The notes: generated from the sequence alone by a model not told the origin. A stretch of 64,000 nt of DNA from Thalassovita mangrovi (GCF_009857745.1 NZ_WWEN01000002.1:186001-250000); one strand, 5' to 3'; positions 10,201 through 20,200 are shown, counted from the stretch's first letter. Numbers and translations are program-made.

Positions 10201-11865
10201 TCAGACCTCAATCGTTTTGGGACGGCGGCGTTCGAACCACATCACGATCAGCAGACGTGTGACGAAGATCGCGGTGAAGACCGAGGTGATGATACCCAGG
10301 CCCAGCGTGATAGCGAAGCCGCGCACCGGGCCGGAGCCCAGGGCGAACAGGATCACCGAGATGATGAAAGTGGTGATGTTGGCGTCGATGATCGCCGACA
10401 GCGCCCGGTCGTAGCCCAGCTCGATCGCGCGGGCCGGCCCCTTGGCGGTGCGCAATTCCTCGCGGATACGCTCGAACACCAGAACGTTGGCGTCCACCGC
10501 CATACCGATGGTCAGCACGATCCCCGCGATCCCCGGCAGGGTCAGCGTACCGCCGATCAGCGACAGCGCGCCGAAGATCAGCGCCACGTTGATCAAGAGC
10601 GCGATATTGGCGAAAACGCCGAACAATCCGTAGCTCAGCACCATGAAGACCAGCACGGCGGCGAAGGCGACGATACAGGCGATCTTGCCAGCCTCGATGC
10701 TGTCGGCGCCCAGTTCCGGGCCGATGGTGCGCTCTTCGAGGAATTTCAGCCCCGCCGGCAGCGCGCCCGCGCGCAGCAGGACGGCCAGGTTGGTGCTTTC
10801 CTCGACGGTGAAATTGCCGGTGATGATACCCGATCCGCCGCCGATATGGGCCTGGATGACCGGGGCGCTGATCACTTCGTCATCCAGCACGATGGCGAAG
10901 GGATTGCCGATGTTTTCGGCGGTGTAATCGCCGAACTTACGCGCGCCGGAAGTGTTGAAGCGGAAGGTCACCGCCGGGCGGCCGTTCTGATCGAAGGACG
11001 GCTGCGCATCGACCAGTTCCTCGCCGGTAACGACGGGGGCCTGTTCCAGCACGTAATAGACGCCTTCGTCATCCAGCGAGGGCAGCAATTCGTTGCCCGC
11101 GCCCGGCGGCATGTCGGCATTGCCGGTGCGGGTGACGACCGGCTGGAACGACAGCTGCGCGGTGGTGCCGATGATGTCCTTCAGTTCGGCCGCCGATCCG
11201 ATGCCGGGCACCTGGATCAGGATCCGGTCGGCGCCCTGGCGCTGGATGGTGGGTTCGCGGGTTCCGACCTCGTCGATCCGGCGATTGATGATTTCCAGCG
11301 ACTGCTTGACCGTGCGCTCGTCCGTCGCAAGGCGTTCGGCCTCGCTCAGGGTGACGACGATATCGGCGCCGTCGACGGTGACCTCGATATCGTTGGCCCC
11401 TGCCCCGGTCAGGCTGACCACCGGGCGGGCCAGCCCGCGCACCAGTTCGGCGGCGCGCGCGGCCTTGTCGGGATGCTGGTTCAGCCGGATGCGCAGTTCC
11501 GCGCCTTGGGTTTTCTGCAGCCGGATGGTGCCGATTTCATCGCGTTCCTCGCGCAGAAGATCGCGTACCTCGGGCCACATCGCCTGCAGCCGGGCCTCGT
11601 AGACATCCGCGACCTGCACTTCGGCCAGCAGATGCGCCCCGCCGCGCAGGTCGAGCCCCAGATTGACCAGCCCGGACGGCAAAAAGGCGGGCCAGAGTCC
11701 CGCCTGTTCTTCCAGCCCGCCGCCGGACGCGCCCGATTCAAGGGCCATGACGGCATCGTTGCTGGTTTCCACCCGTGTGTAAAAGGCATTGGGAAGCGCC
11801 AGCAGCAACCCGAGGGCGCAAAGCCCCCAGATCACCACGCGCTTCCACAGATCAATCTGTAGCAT
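10201..11865 (-). CDS. secD: Protein translocase subunit SecD
   Basis: The larger SecDF subunit, 554 residues, with the N-terminal membrane helix, the large periplasmic P1 region opened by NLGLDLRGGAHLLAEV, the AGALPAGLKFLEERTIGPELG segment before the second helix, and the conserved GMAVDANVLVFERIREE in the C-terminal membrane domain, which holds the proton-relay aspartate. It follows yajC by 44 bases and is directly followed by secF. It acts in the inner membrane and periplasm to finish protein export. Confidence 0.97.
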   Translation of the reverse strand: MLQIDLWKRVVIWGLCALGLLLALPNAFYTRVETSNDAVMALESGASGGGLEEQAGLWPAFLPSGLVNLGLDLRGGAHLLAEVQVADVYEARLQAMWPEVRDLLREERDEIGTIRLQKTQGAELRIRLNQHPDKAARAAELVRGLARPVVSLTGAGANDIEVTVDGADIVVTLSEAERLATDERTVKQSLEIINRRIDEVGTREPTIQRQGADRILIQVPGIGSAAELKDIIGTTAQLSFQPVVTRTGNADMPPGAGNELLPSLDDEGVYYVLEQAPVVTGEELVDAQPSFDQNGRPAVTFRFNTSGARKFGDYTAENIGNPFAIVLDDEVISAPVIQAHIGGGSGIITGNFTVEESTNLAVLLRAGALPAGLKFLEERTIGPELGADSIEAGKIACIVAFAAVLVFMVLSYGLFGVFANIALLINVALIFGALSLIGGTLTLPGIAGIVLTIGMAVDANVLVFERIREELRTAKGPARAIELGYDRALSAIIDANITTFIISVILFALGSGPVRGFAITLGLGIITSVFTAIFVTRLLIVMWFERRRPKTIEV

Positions 11866-11909
11866 ATGTGCAGCTTTCGCTTTTCAGCCCCTGTAGGGGC
11901 CGGGAAAAA

Positions 11910-12194
11910 TCAGGATTCGGCGGCCGGTTCGGTCTTGCTCACCACCTGGGCGATGGTCGACTTGACGACGCGGACCTTGACGCCCTCGGCCAGCTCGACC
12001 TCGACCTCGTTGTCGTCCTTGACCTTGGACACCTTGCCGATCAGACCGCCCTGGGTCACCACCTGATCGCCCCGGCGCAGCGCGCCGACCATGGCCTGGT
12101 GGTCTTTCATCTTCTTCTGCTGCGGGCGGATCAGCAGGAAATACATGATCACGAAGATCAGGATCAGGGGTACGAACTGGCCGATGGATTCCAT
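11910..12194 (-). CDS. yajC: Preprotein translocase accessory subunit YajC
   Basis: A 94-residue protein with one N-terminal membrane helix (about 6-22) followed by IRPQQKKMKDHQAMV and the GDQVVTQGGLIGKV fold typical of YajC. YajC associates with SecDF. The ATG at 12194 is preferred over one three codons upstream because AAAGGA lies at the right distance. It heads the yajC-secD-secF transcription unit and is divergent from serS with 270 bases between them. Confidence 0.96.
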   Translation of the reverse strand: MESIGQFVPLILIFVIMYFLLIRPQQKKMKDHQAMVGALRRGDQVVTQGGLIGKVSKVKDDNEVEVELAEGVKVRVVKSTIAQVVSKTEPAAES

Positions 12195-12464
12195 CAAGTG
12201 CATCCTTTGTTTTGGGTCAGGGGCATCCCCTGCGATTTCGACCCGGAAACTATGTGCCGTTGTTGGGTTTTGCAAGGCACCTCGGCATTGGCGTCCGGGT
12301 AAACGGCGGCGGCGCTTGCCGCGTTGCCGGGTTCGTGTCCCATCCCCGCGGCCCGCCCTTTGCCGAATCCGACCGGCGCCGCGCCCCCGAACCGGTTTGC
12401 AAGCCGCGCAAAATAGGCAATAACCTCGGCGAACAATCGACTCAGCCAACCCGGAGCCCTCCTC

Positions 12465-13757
12465 ATGCATGACATCCGCGCCATCCGCGAAAACCCGGCG
12501 GCCTTCGACGCCGCGCTTGCCCGCCGGGGCGATGCACCGATGTCGGCCGAGTTGCTGGCGCTGGACGAGGCGCGCCGCGCCAAGATCCTGGCCGCCGAAT
12601 CCGCCCAGGCCGAGCAGAACAAGGCCTCCAAGGCGATCGGCGCGGCGAAGGCCAAGGGCGACGAGGCCGAATTCGAACGGCTGCGCGCCGAGGTGGCCGC
12701 CAAGAAGGACGAGGTCGCAGCGATGCAGGCCGAGGCCAAGGAACTGGACCTCAAGCTCACCGACATGCTGGCGCGCATCGCCAACCTGCCCGCCGATGAC
12801 GTGCCCGAAGGCGCCGACGAAAACGACAATGTCGAGGTGAACCGCTGGGGCACCCCGCGCACGTTCGATTTCGCCGCGAAGGAACATTACGAAATCGCAG
12901 CCGTCGCGCCGTCGATGGATTTCGAAACCGCGGCCAAGCTCTCGGGCGCGCGCTTCGTGGTGCTGAAGGGCGCGCTGGCGCGCATCCACCGGGCGCTGGC
13001 GCAGTTCATGCTCGACACCCATGTGGACGAAAACGGCCTGACCGAAACCCAGACCCCGGTGCTGGTGCGCGACGAGGCGATGTATGGCACCGATAAGCTG
13101 CCGAAATTCGGCGATGACAGCTATCAGACCACCAATGGCTGGTGGCTGATCCCGACCTCGGAAGTGACGCTGACCTATTCGGTGGCGGGCGACATCCTGG
13201 AAGCCGCACAACTGCCGATCCGGATGACCGCGCATACCCAGTGCTTCCGCTCCGAAGCCGGGTCGGCGGGCAAGGACACCGCCGGCATGCTGCGCCAGCA
13301 CCAGTTCGAAAAGGTCGAAATGGTGTCGATCACCCATCCCGATGAAAGCGACGCCGAGCAAAAGCGCATGCTGCGCTGTGCCGAGGGGCTGCTGGAAAAG
13401 CTCGGCATCCCCTACCGCACGGTGGTGCTGTGCACCGGCGACATGGGCTTCGGCGCGCGCCGCACCTATGACATCGAGGCCTGGCTGCCCGGCCAGAACA
13501 CCTATCGCGAGATTTCCAGCGTCTCGACCACCGGCGCCTTCCAGGCGCGCCGCATGAATGCCCGCTTCCGTCCCGAGGGCGGCGGCAAGCCGGAATTCGT
13601 CCACACGCTGAACGGATCGGGCCTGGCGGTCGGCCGCTGCCTGATCGCAGTGCTGGAAAACGGCCAGCAGGAAGACGGCTCTGTCACCCTGCCCGATGTG
13701 CTGCATCCCTATCTCGGCGGCAAGTCCACCCTGGACGCAAGCGGCAACCTGATCTGA
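12465..13757 (+). CDS. serS: Serine--tRNA ligase
   Basis: The class II aminoacyl-tRNA synthetase that charges tRNA-Ser (and tRNA-Sec where present). It has 430 residues, the normal length. The N-terminal tRNA-binding coiled coil covers about residues 27-105 (rich in A, K and E). The catalytic domain shows motif 2, [20 protein letters not shown], and motif 3, [20 protein letters not shown] lies 8-11 bases before the ATG. The gene is followed by several hairpins. The upstream 270 bases, shared with yajC, show no T-box or other leader that I recognise. Confidence 0.98.
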   Translation: MHDIRAIRENPAAFDAALARRGDAPMSAELLALDEARRAKILAAESAQAEQNKASKAIGAAKAKGDEAEFERLRAEVAAKKDEVAAMQAEAKELDLKLTDMLARIANLPADDVPEGADENDNVEVNRWGTPRTFDFAAKEHYEIAAVAPSMDFETAAKLSGARFVVLKGALARIHRALAQFMLDTHVDENGLTETQTPVLVRDEAMYGTDKLPKFGDDSYQTTNGWWLIPTSEVTLTYSVAGDILEAAQLPIRMTAHTQCFRSEAGSAGKDTAGMLRQHQFEKVEMVSITHPDESDAEQKRMLRCAEGLLEKLGIPYRTVVLCTGDMGFGARRTYDIEAWLPGQNTYREISSVSTTGAFQARRMNARFRPEGGGKPEFVHTLNGSGLAVGRCLIAVLENGQQEDGSVTLPDVLHPYLGGKSTLDASGNLI

Positions 13758-13761
13758 TTGT

Positions 13762-13824
13762 CTGCGCCAAGGCGCAGTCAGGTTTAGCCCGTTCCGGGCG
13801 GTTTGAAGGGGGCCTTGCCCCCTT
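13762..13824 (+). terminator. Cluster of hairpins after serS
   Basis: Three stem-loops follow the stop: CTGCGCC/GGCGCAG (13762-13777), GCCCG/CGGGC (13787-13799, followed by GGTTT), and a perfect 8-base stem AAGGGGGC/GCCCCCTT (13806-13824). None is followed by a long T-run, so termination efficiency is uncertain. The third one borders the dispersed repeat and may be part of that element. Confidence 0.5.
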
Positions 13825-13845
13825 CTTGGCCTATGGCCAATTCAT

Positions 13846-13936
13846 CCCCCAGAGTATTTTCACCAAGAAGAAACCAGATGCGCCCTGCTCTTCTTCTTGG
13901 TGCAAATACTCCGGGGGTTTGGGGGCAGCGCCCCCA
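13846..13936. repeat. Dispersed palindromic intergenic repeat, full copy
   Basis: The arms at 13853-13872 and 13891-13910 are inverted copies that match at 19 of 20 positions, and the complementarity extends outward through CCCCC and GGGGG runs. The arms carry the motif CACCAAGAAGAA / TTCTTCTTGGTG. A hairpin GGGGGCAGCGCCCCC (13921-13935) follows. The right arm recurs at 8044-8089 and the left arm at 38221-38240, so this is a dispersed element and not a unique terminator. It lies between convergent serS and the desaturase gene. Confidence 0.85.
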
Positions 13937-13995
13937 TTCCGCTTCGCCCCTGGGCGAAGCACATCCTGCGCGGCCTGCAAGGCCGCACCGCTGGC

Positions 13996-14982
13996 TCAGG
14001 CCGTGGCCAGGTTGGCCTGACGGGCCCCCGGGAACGGCACCAGCTTACCCTTGTCCTCATCCCAGAGCTTCAGCCGGAACGACGCGATCGCCTGCGGCCA
14101 TTTCACGATATTGGTCTGCGGCGCCAGCACATGGCCGATTTCGCGGTGGCATTTGCGCAACCGGTAGGACGGGATGCGCGGATCGTAATGGTGGATGTCG
14201 TGATAGGCGATATTGCCGGTGCCCAAGTCCCACCACCAGCCCAGATCCAGCGCCGAGGAGCCCTTGAGCGCAGCGACGGACGGGTCGAGATCGGGGCGCC
14301 GGTCCCAGTGGGTGTCTTCGAAATTGTGCTGCAGATAGACCAGGAAGACGCCGATCACGCCCGCCACCACGGCGGTCGCCGCCCAGACCGCCAGCCCGGT
14401 CGCCCCCGCCGCCAGCCAGATCGCACCGATCCAGGCCGCCAGCGCCAGGTTATGCGCCAGCACCCCGGCGATCCCCGCCTTCAGCGTGTTCTTGGGCCAG
14501 CGGTAGCGCAGGAAATAGACGAAGATGCCGCCCACCAGCATCAGCACGAACGGGTTGCGGTAAAGCCGGTAATAGAGCCGCTTGCCAAAGCCTGCCTGGT
14601 TCCATTCGGCCAGCGTCATCGTGTAGATTTCGCCGTCTTCGCGGAAATCCAGATTGCCGACATGGGCGTGGTGCAGATTGTGATTGTGCCGCATCGCCCA
14701 ATAGGGCGTCAGGGTGAAGACCGACAGGCCATAGCCGGCCAGGTCGTTCTGCCGCCGGGTCTCGAACAGCGATGCATGGCCGCAATCGTGCTGCAGCACG
14801 TAAAGCCGCACCCCGGCAAAGGCGTTGAGCACCACCAGAGGCACCACCGCCCACCAGGTCGCGGCCCAGTGGATCGCTGCCCAGAGCGTCGCGAAATAGA
14901 CGGCGAAGGTTCCGAAATAGCTGGCCGCGGCGATGCGGTTGTCTTTTCCGATGTAATTCTTGGTGTAATCCCTGACAGACAT
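13996..14982 (-). CDS. Fatty acid desaturase family protein
   Basis: A 328-residue integral-membrane di-iron oxygenase of the fatty acid desaturase family. The three histidine clusters are HDCGH (65-69), HNHNLHHAH (99-107) and HDIHH (261-265), with another histidine-bearing segment HNFEDTHW (219-226). Hydrophobic helices flank the clusters. It probably introduces a double bond into, or hydroxylates, an acyl chain in membrane lipids, but regioselectivity and substrate cannot be read. The ATG at 14982 has a strong GAGGAG ribosome binding site; a TTG four codons upstream falls inside that site. The gene stands alone. Confidence 0.92.
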   Translation of the reverse strand: MSVRDYTKNYIGKDNRIAAASYFGTFAVYFATLWAAIHWAATWWAVVPLVVLNAFAGVRLYVLQHDCGHASLFETRRQNDLAGYGLSVFTLTPYWAMRHNHNLHHAHVGNLDFREDGEIYTMTLAEWNQAGFGKRLYYRLYRNPFVLMLVGGIFVYFLRYRWPKNTLKAGIAGVLAHNLALAAWIGAIWLAAGATGLAVWAATAVVAGVIGVFLVYLQHNFEDTHWDRRPDLDPSVAALKGSSALDLGWWWDLGTGNIAYHDIHHYDPRIPSYRLRKCHREIGHVLAPQTNIVKWPQAIASFRLKLWDEDKGKLVPFPGARQANLATA

Positions 14983-15093
14983 GGCTCTCCTCAAGGTTCG
15001 ATAATGCGGGGGCCTTCCTCGTGCGGCGCGGACACCTGCCTCCCTAAATCACACAGACAACAGTTTTTTGACCAAATAGAAGGTCTGCAATGC

Positions 15094-15122
15094 AAAACAA
15101 CCGGCGCGGGCGGCGCCGGTTG
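15094..15122 (-). terminator. Terminator-like hairpin after der
   Basis: A perfect 10-base stem CAACCGGCGC / GCGCCGGTTG (15098-15107 with 15113-15122) around a 5-base loop. Read on the - strand it is followed by TTTTG, and it lies about 60 bases beyond the der stop codon, so it probably ends the der transcript. Confidence 0.7.
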
Positions 15123-15184
15123 CAATAACTGTAAGCGGAGATGAATATTTCTCAACCCCCTGCGCGACAGGACCTGTACGCGGG

Positions 15185-16657
15185 TCAGCCGCGCGGCTGG
15201 CCGCGCTTTTTCGTCAGGTGCTTGCCCAGGGCGCCGGGTTTCTTTTCCCGCTTGGCCTTATAGGGGTTCTTGTCGCTTTGCCCGCGCATGGTCAGCCGGA
15301 TCGGCGTGCCGGGCATGTCGAAATCTTCCCGCAGCCCGTTGATCAGGTAGCGCGAATAGCTGGCCGGGATCTTGTCGGGATGCGAACACATCACCACGAA
15401 TCCGGGCGGCCGGGTCTTGGCCTGGGTCATGTAGCGCAGCTTGATTCGGCGCCCGCCCGGCGCCGGCGGCGGGTGCTGTTCCAGCATCCCGATCAGCCAG
15501 CGGTTCAGCCTGGCGGTCGATACCCGGCGGTTCCACACGTCATAGGCCTTTTCCACCGCCGCCTGCAGCCGGTCCAGCCCGCGCCCGGTCTTGGCCGAAA
15601 CGGTGACCAGCGGCGCGCCGCGCAGCTGCGGCAGCAGGCGTTCGAACGCTTCGCGCATCTCGCGCAGCTTTTCCTGCTTATGTTCCTCGATATCCCACTT
15701 GTTCACCGCGATGACCACGGCTCGGCCTTCGCGTTCGGCCAGGTCGGCGATGCGCAGATCCTGCTGTTCGAACGGGATAGCGGCATCCAGCAGCAGCACC
15801 ACGACCTCGGCGAATTTCACCGCGCGCAGACCGTCGGAGACGGACAGTTTTTCCACCTTGTCCTGCACCTTGGCGCGCTTGCGCATGCCGGCGGTGTCCC
15901 AGATCCGCACCGGCAGCCCGCCCCAGTCGATGGTCAGCGAAATCGCGTCGCGGGTGATCCCCGCCTCGGGCCCGGTCAGCAGACGGTCCTCGCCGAGGAT
16001 CTTGTTGATCAGGGTCGATTTACCGGCATTGGGGCGGCCGATCACGGCCACCTGCAAGGGCTTGTCGAGCGTCGGCTTGCGATAGCCTTCCTCGTCCTCG
16101 CCTTCTTCCTCGTCCAGGGTGACGTCGGTTTCGGGCATGTGTTCGGCGGCCTTGGCGGCATATTCCTCGGCCAGCGGCCGCAGCACATGCATCAGCTCAT
16201 CCATGCCTTCGCCATGTTCAGCCGAGATCCGCAACGGTTCGCCCAGCCCCAGGGCATAGGCTTCCAGCACGCCCGCATCGGCGGCCTTGCCTTCGGCCTT
16301 GTTGGCGCCGAGGATCACGTGCTTGGCGCGCTTGCGCAGGATTTCGGCGAACATTTCGTCGGTCGGCGTCACGCCGACCCGCGCGTCGATCATGAACAGG
16401 CAGATATCGGCCATGTCCACCGCGCGTTCGGTCAGCCGCCGCATCCGGCCCTGCAGGCTGTCGTCGGTGGCGTCTTCCAGACCGGCGGTGTCGATCACGG
16501 TGAAGCGCAGATCGCCAAGTTTGGCATCGCCTTCGCGCAGGTCACGGGTCACGCCCGGCTGGTCGTCGACCAGGGCCAGGCGCTTGCCAACCAGGCGGTT
16601 GAACAGGGTGGATTTGCCCACATTCGGGCGCCCCACGATGGCGAGGGTAAAGCTCAT
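15185..16657 (-). CDS. der: Ribosome biogenesis GTPase Der (EngA)
   Basis: A tandem-GTPase factor needed for 50S ribosomal subunit maturation. It has 490 residues. The first G domain has GRPNVGKST (9-17) and the switch motif DTAGLED; the second has GRPNAGKST near residue 210, [10 protein letters not shown] and NKWD. The C-terminal KH-like domain contains [19 protein letters not shown], and the tail is rich in lysine. The linker between G domains is very acidic ([13 protein letters not shown], about residues 185-197). It follows bamB by 47 bases, as in enterobacteria. Confidence 0.97.
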   Translation of the reverse strand: MSFTLAIVGRPNVGKSTLFNRLVGKRLALVDDQPGVTRDLREGDAKLGDLRFTVIDTAGLEDATDDSLQGRMRRLTERAVDMADICLFMIDARVGVTPTDEMFAEILRKRAKHVILGANKAEGKAADAGVLEAYALGLGEPLRISAEHGEGMDELMHVLRPLAEEYAAKAAEHMPETDVTLDEEEGEDEEGYRKPTLDKPLQVAVIGRPNAGKSTLINKILGEDRLLTGPEAGITRDAISLTIDWGGLPVRIWDTAGMRKRAKVQDKVEKLSVSDGLRAVKFAEVVVLLLDAAIPFEQQDLRIADLAEREGRAVVIAVNKWDIEEHKQEKLREMREAFERLLPQLRGAPLVTVSAKTGRGLDRLQAAVEKAYDVWNRRVSTARLNRWLIGMLEQHPPPAPGGRRIKLRYMTQAKTRPPGFVVMCSHPDKIPASYSRYLINGLREDFDMPGTPIRLTMRGQSDKNPYKAKREKKPGALGKHLTKKRGQPRG

Positions 16658-16704
16658 TTAACGCTCCAAAACGGATCAAGCCGCCCTGTTACACCAAGTT
16701 TCGG

Positions 16705-18048
16705 TCAACGGAAAGCGAACAATTGACCATTCGTGCCGACGACGTAAAGCGTACCGCCCGCCACCACCGGCGCGGTGGTCGCGCCGCCCGGCACTTCGAC
16801 GGTGCGGGTCAGGTTGCCGCTGGCCGGGTCGAAGAAGCGCAGCAGCCCGTCATTGGAGGCCACCACCAGCTGACCGCCGGCCAGGATCGGGCCGTAATGG
16901 GCATAGACCTCGGACGCCTTGCGCGGATGGTATTTCACGAAATTGGGCAGCGCCGTGCCCCAGATCCGGCTGCCGTCGCGGGCATCCAGCCGCACCAGTT
17001 CGTTCTGATCGGTCAGCGCGAAGACCGAGCCGCCAACCGGCCAGACCGGGCTGATCGCGCCTTCGGTGGCGGTCCAGATGCGTTTGCCGGTGTTGATGTC
17101 CAGCGCCGCCAAACGGCCCGAATGCGACCCGACATAGACGGTATTGCCATCAATCACCGGATCGCCGGTGATGTCGCCGACCTTGGCGATCGACTTGAAC
17201 CGGCGCTGACCGGATACATAGCTCGACCACAGCCGCAGCCCGCCCTTGCGGAAAGCGCCGTGCAGCGCGCCGTCGCCATAGGCGAAGACCACGAACTTGT
17301 CGTTCACCGCCGGGGCCGAGGCGCCCAGCACGTTGTTGATATCGGGCGCCTGCGACAGTTGCCAGCGCACCCGGCCGGTTTCGACCTCCAGCGCCCAGGC
17401 GGTATCGTCGCCGCCGGTCAGATAGACCAGATCGCCGTAAACGGTGGGCGCACCGGACCCGGTTTCGCCCAGTTTCTGCTGCCACAGGACCTTGCCGCTG
17501 GCCGGGTCGATCGCGGTCAGAGTGCCGAAGCCCGAGGACACGAAGAGCTTGCCCGCGCCAATCGCCAGACCGCCGCCCGAAGCGTCGCCCGGCTGATCGC
17601 GTTCCGGCGCCAGGTCGGTCCGCCACAGCGTCGCGCCCGCGGTCGAGGTCGCGGTGACCAGCGCCTGGGCATCCAGGGTGAACACGCGGCCCTGATCGAC
17701 CACCGGGTCGGCGGTGATGCGGTTGCGCTTGCCGTCGCCCATGCCGATATCGGCGGCCCAGACCAGCGCGGGCGCGGCGGCAAGCGCGGGATGGGTCGGG
17801 CGGTATTTCGGCGACCCGATGCGATGGGTCCAGCTGGCATTGTCATGCACCCGCGGCAGGGTCAGCCTGCGGGTCACGGCAGCGGTTTGCACCTCGCCGG
17901 TCTCGGCGCCGTCCGACAGGATCGAGCGGATATCTTCACGCTTGCCCGGCAGGATGACTTCTTTTTCGGTGCAGGCCGCCAGCAGCGAAACCGCCGCCAT
18001 ACCAAGAACGAAAGAACTGCGTTTCACCAATCCTGCCCTCTGTCTCAT
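16705..18048 (-). CDS. bamB: Outer membrane assembly lipoprotein BamB (PQQ-like beta-propeller)
   Basis: A lipoprotein of the beta-barrel assembly machinery, which scaffolds BamA in the periplasm. The N-terminus carries a lipoprotein signal ending in the lipobox LLAAC, and the rest is a repeat series with the PQQ-propeller pattern (for example GKLFVSSGFGTLTAIDPASG and NTVYVGSHSGRLAALDINTG). From the ATG at 18048 it has 447 residues; a GTG at 18027, with the lipobox cysteine at residue 19, is a credible alternative start. It lies between the YfgM-like gene and der, the same order as yfgM-bamB-der in E. coli. Confidence 0.9.
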   Translation of the reverse strand: MRQRAGLVKRSSFVLGMAAVSLLAACTEKEVILPGKREDIRSILSDGAETGEVQTAAVTRRLTLPRVHDNASWTHRIGSPKYRPTHPALAAAPALVWAADIGMGDGKRNRITADPVVDQGRVFTLDAQALVTATSTAGATLWRTDLAPERDQPGDASGGGLAIGAGKLFVSSGFGTLTAIDPASGKVLWQQKLGETGSGAPTVYGDLVYLTGGDDTAWALEVETGRVRWQLSQAPDINNVLGASAPAVNDKFVVFAYGDGALHGAFRKGGLRLWSSYVSGQRRFKSIAKVGDITGDPVIDGNTVYVGSHSGRLAALDINTGKRIWTATEGAISPVWPVGGSVFALTDQNELVRLDARDGSRIWGTALPNFVKYHPRKASEVYAHYGPILAGGQLVVASNDGLLRFFDPASGNLTRTVEVPGGATTAPVVAGGTLYVVGTNGQLFAFR

Positions 18049-18076
18049 TATCCCCAAGCCGACCAAGGCGGCGGGT

Positions 18077-18745
18077 TCAATTCGTCTGTGTCGTTGCGGC
18101 GGTATCGCCCCCGAGCGCCACAATCAACTGCGACGCGCGGCGACGCAAGCCCGACGTGGCTTCGGCATCGTCGATGATCCGCTGCAGCCGTTCGATCGCC
18201 GCCTGCGGCGCGTCTTCGGAAATGTCGATCAGCGCCAGTTGTTCCTCGGCCAGAAGCCGCAGGGTCGATCCGGTCTGGATCAGCCCTTCCAGCCGCAGGC
18301 GCCGCTGATCGGCGGCCAGCGTGTCGGCCTGCAGCAGCACCGATTTGAACCCGGCCAGCTGGCGATAGATCGGCGCGGCTTCGCCATTGGAGGACAGCGC
18401 GTCGAGGATTCCGACGGCGGCGGCGATTTCACCGGCCTGTTCCAGTTCGGCGGCCCGCAGCAGCGAAACGACGATGTCACCCTTGGGCTGCTCCGAACCG
18501 ATCGCGGCCAGGGCTTCGGCGCGGGCGGCCGCATCGTCCTGGTCCAGCGCCGCGACGATGCCGTCGCCAAGCGCCTGCGCGGCGGCCAGGTCCTGCGCCT
18601 TGCGCCATTCGTTCCAGGCCGCGCCGCCGACCAGCAGAAGAACCGCCAGAACCGCGATCCAGCCATAGCGGCGCATCAGCGCGAACAGCCGGTCACGGCG
18701 TACTTCCTCGGTCACTTCCTCGATAAAACTGTCGGTATCGCTCAC
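18077..18745 (-). CDS. YfgM-like membrane-anchored tetratricopeptide protein
   Basis: A 222-residue protein: a cytoplasmic N-terminus of about 27 residues, one membrane helix (IAVLAVLLLVGGAAWNEWRK, about 30-48), and a periplasmic alpha-helical part of TPR-like repeats. This is the layout of E. coli YfgM, a SecYEG-associated periplasmic chaperone partner. The start is a GTG at 18745; the next in-frame methionine would remove the N-terminal segment. It precedes bamB by 28 bases. The call rests on architecture and synteny, since sequence conservation in this family is low. Confidence 0.83.
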   Translation of the reverse strand: MSDTDSFIEEVTEEVRRDRLFALMRRYGWIAVLAVLLLVGGAAWNEWRKAQDLAAAQALGDGIVAALDQDDAAARAEALAAIGSEQPKGDIVVSLLRAAELEQAGEIAAAVGILDALSSNGEAAPIYRQLAGFKSVLLQADTLAADQRRLRLEGLIQTGSTLRLLAEEQLALIDISEDAPQAAIERLQRIIDDAEATSGLRRRASQLIVALGGDTAATTQTN

Positions 18746-18964
18746 AACCGTGCCCCCTTGATTTTCCCCCTCTTACCCCGAAGCTCCGGGCCTGCCAAGG
18801 GTGCGCAAAAGACACGTTCTTGCGACCGCCTATCGGCTTGCGCCCGGGCGGCCACCCGCGTAAAAACTGAACCGATCCGTTCAGAACCCTCCGAACCGGG
18901 TTGTAATTTGCCGTAAAAGCCCCAGTTTCGACATTTCAAATGCTTGCATAGTTAAGGACCTCGA

Positions 18965-20200
18965 ATGCGTATTGTACCGATTCTGACCGCAATTCTGGTG
19001 ACGGTCGTTCTGTTCCTGCTGGTAATGAAGCGCGAGGCCCTGATCGCCTTTGCCGTGGGTGACGCCGGACAGACCGTTCAGGCCGGCGAAGACCCCGTGC
19101 CCGCGGTAGAGGATGCCGATGCAAAACCGGTCATGAAGGTCGTGGTCCAGCGCTCGCAAAGCCGCGAAATCGACAGCGCGGTGGTGTTGCGCGGCGAAAC
19201 CGAAGCCGCCCGCCAGGTCGATGTCCGCGCCGAAACCACCGCCCAGGTGATTTCCGATCCGCTGCGCAAGGGCAGCTTCGTGCAGGCGGGGCAGAAACTG
19301 TGCATTCTCGATCCCGGCACCCGGCCCGCGGTCCTGGCCAATGCCCAGGCGCAGCTGGCCAATGCCAATGCGCAGGTGCCCCAGGCCGACGCGCAGCTGA
19401 AAAAGGCGCAGGCGCAGCTGGACGAGGCGCTGATCAATGACAAGGTCGCCTCGGAACTCTCAAAAGACGGCTATGCCTCCACCACCCGGGTCGCTTCGAC
19501 CCAGGCGGCGGTGAAAGCGGCCGAGGCGGCGGTGGAATCGGCGCTTTCCGGGCTTGAAGCGGCGCAGGCGGGCATTCGCGCCGCCGAATCCAACGTCGCG
19601 GCGGCGGAAAAGGAAATCGAACGGCTGAGCATCAGCGCGCCCTTCGCCGGTCTGCTGGAAAGCGACACCGCCGAACTGGGCAGCCTGCTGAGCGCTGGAT
19701 CGGTCTGCGCCACGGTGATCCAGCTCGACCCGATCAAGGTGGTGGGTTACGTGCCCGAAACCCAGGTCGGCCGGGTGTCGCTGGGCAGCCCCGCCGGTGC
19801 GCGGCTGAGCGACGGGCGCGAAGTGCGCGGCCAGGTGACCTTCCTGTCGCGCTCGGCCGATCCGCAGACCCGCACCTTCCGCGTCGATATCGAGGTCGCC
19901 AACGGCGACATGAGCATCCGCGACGGCCAGACCGCCGAGATCCTGATCGCCTCGGCCGGGACCATGGCGCATCTGCTGCCGCAATCGGCGCTGACGTTGG
20001 ACGATGACGGCCATCTTGGCGTGCGCGTCGTGGCCGAGGGCAATATCGTCGCCTTCATGCCGGTCACGCTGGTGCGCGACACCGCTGCCGGGGTCTGGAT
20101 CACCGGGTTGGGTGAGAGCGCCGACGTGATCGTGGTGGGTCAGGAATACGTGGTCGATGGCGTCAAGGTCGAACCGACCTACCAGGAGCTGGGCCAATGA
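18965..20200 (+). CDS. RND efflux pump periplasmic adaptor (membrane fusion protein)
   Basis: A 411-residue HlyD/AcrA-type adaptor that links an inner-membrane RND pump to an outer-membrane channel. It has an N-terminal membrane helix (about 5-23) without a lipobox, a lipoyl-like segment (DPLRKGSFVQAGQKLCILDPG), a long alanine/glutamine-rich helical hairpin (about 120-215) and the beta-barrel part (GQVTFLSRSADPQTRTFRVD). AAGGA precedes the ATG at 18965. Its stop overlaps the permease start (ATGA), so both are co-translated. No TolC-like gene is adjacent. Confidence 0.93.
   Translation: MRIVPILTAILVTVVLFLLVMKREALIAFAVGDAGQTVQAGEDPVPAVEDADAKPVMKVVVQRSQSREIDSAVVLRGETEAARQVDVRAETTAQVISDPLRKGSFVQAGQKLCILDPGTRPAVLANAQAQLANANAQVPQADAQLKKAQAQLDEALINDKVASELSKDGYASTTRVASTQAAVKAAEAAVESALSGLEAAQAGIRAAESNVAAAEKEIERLSISAPFAGLLESDTAELGSLLSAGSVCATVIQLDPIKVVGYVPETQVGRVSLGSPAGARLSDGREVRGQVTFLSRSADPQTRTFRVDIEVANGDMSIRDGQTAEILIASAGTMAHLLPQSALTLDDDGHLGVRVVAEGNIVAFMPVTLVRDTAAGVWITGLGESADVIVVGQEYVVDGVKVEPTYQELGQ

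Noticed and set aside
13758-13995. Mobile element between serS and the desaturase gene
   Set aside because: No open frame with transposase features is present. Only short palindromic repeats are seen.
15098-15122. 10-base perfect hairpin as an inverted-repeat transposon end
   Set aside because: There is no transposase or target duplication, and the TTTT on the - strand after der fits a terminator better.
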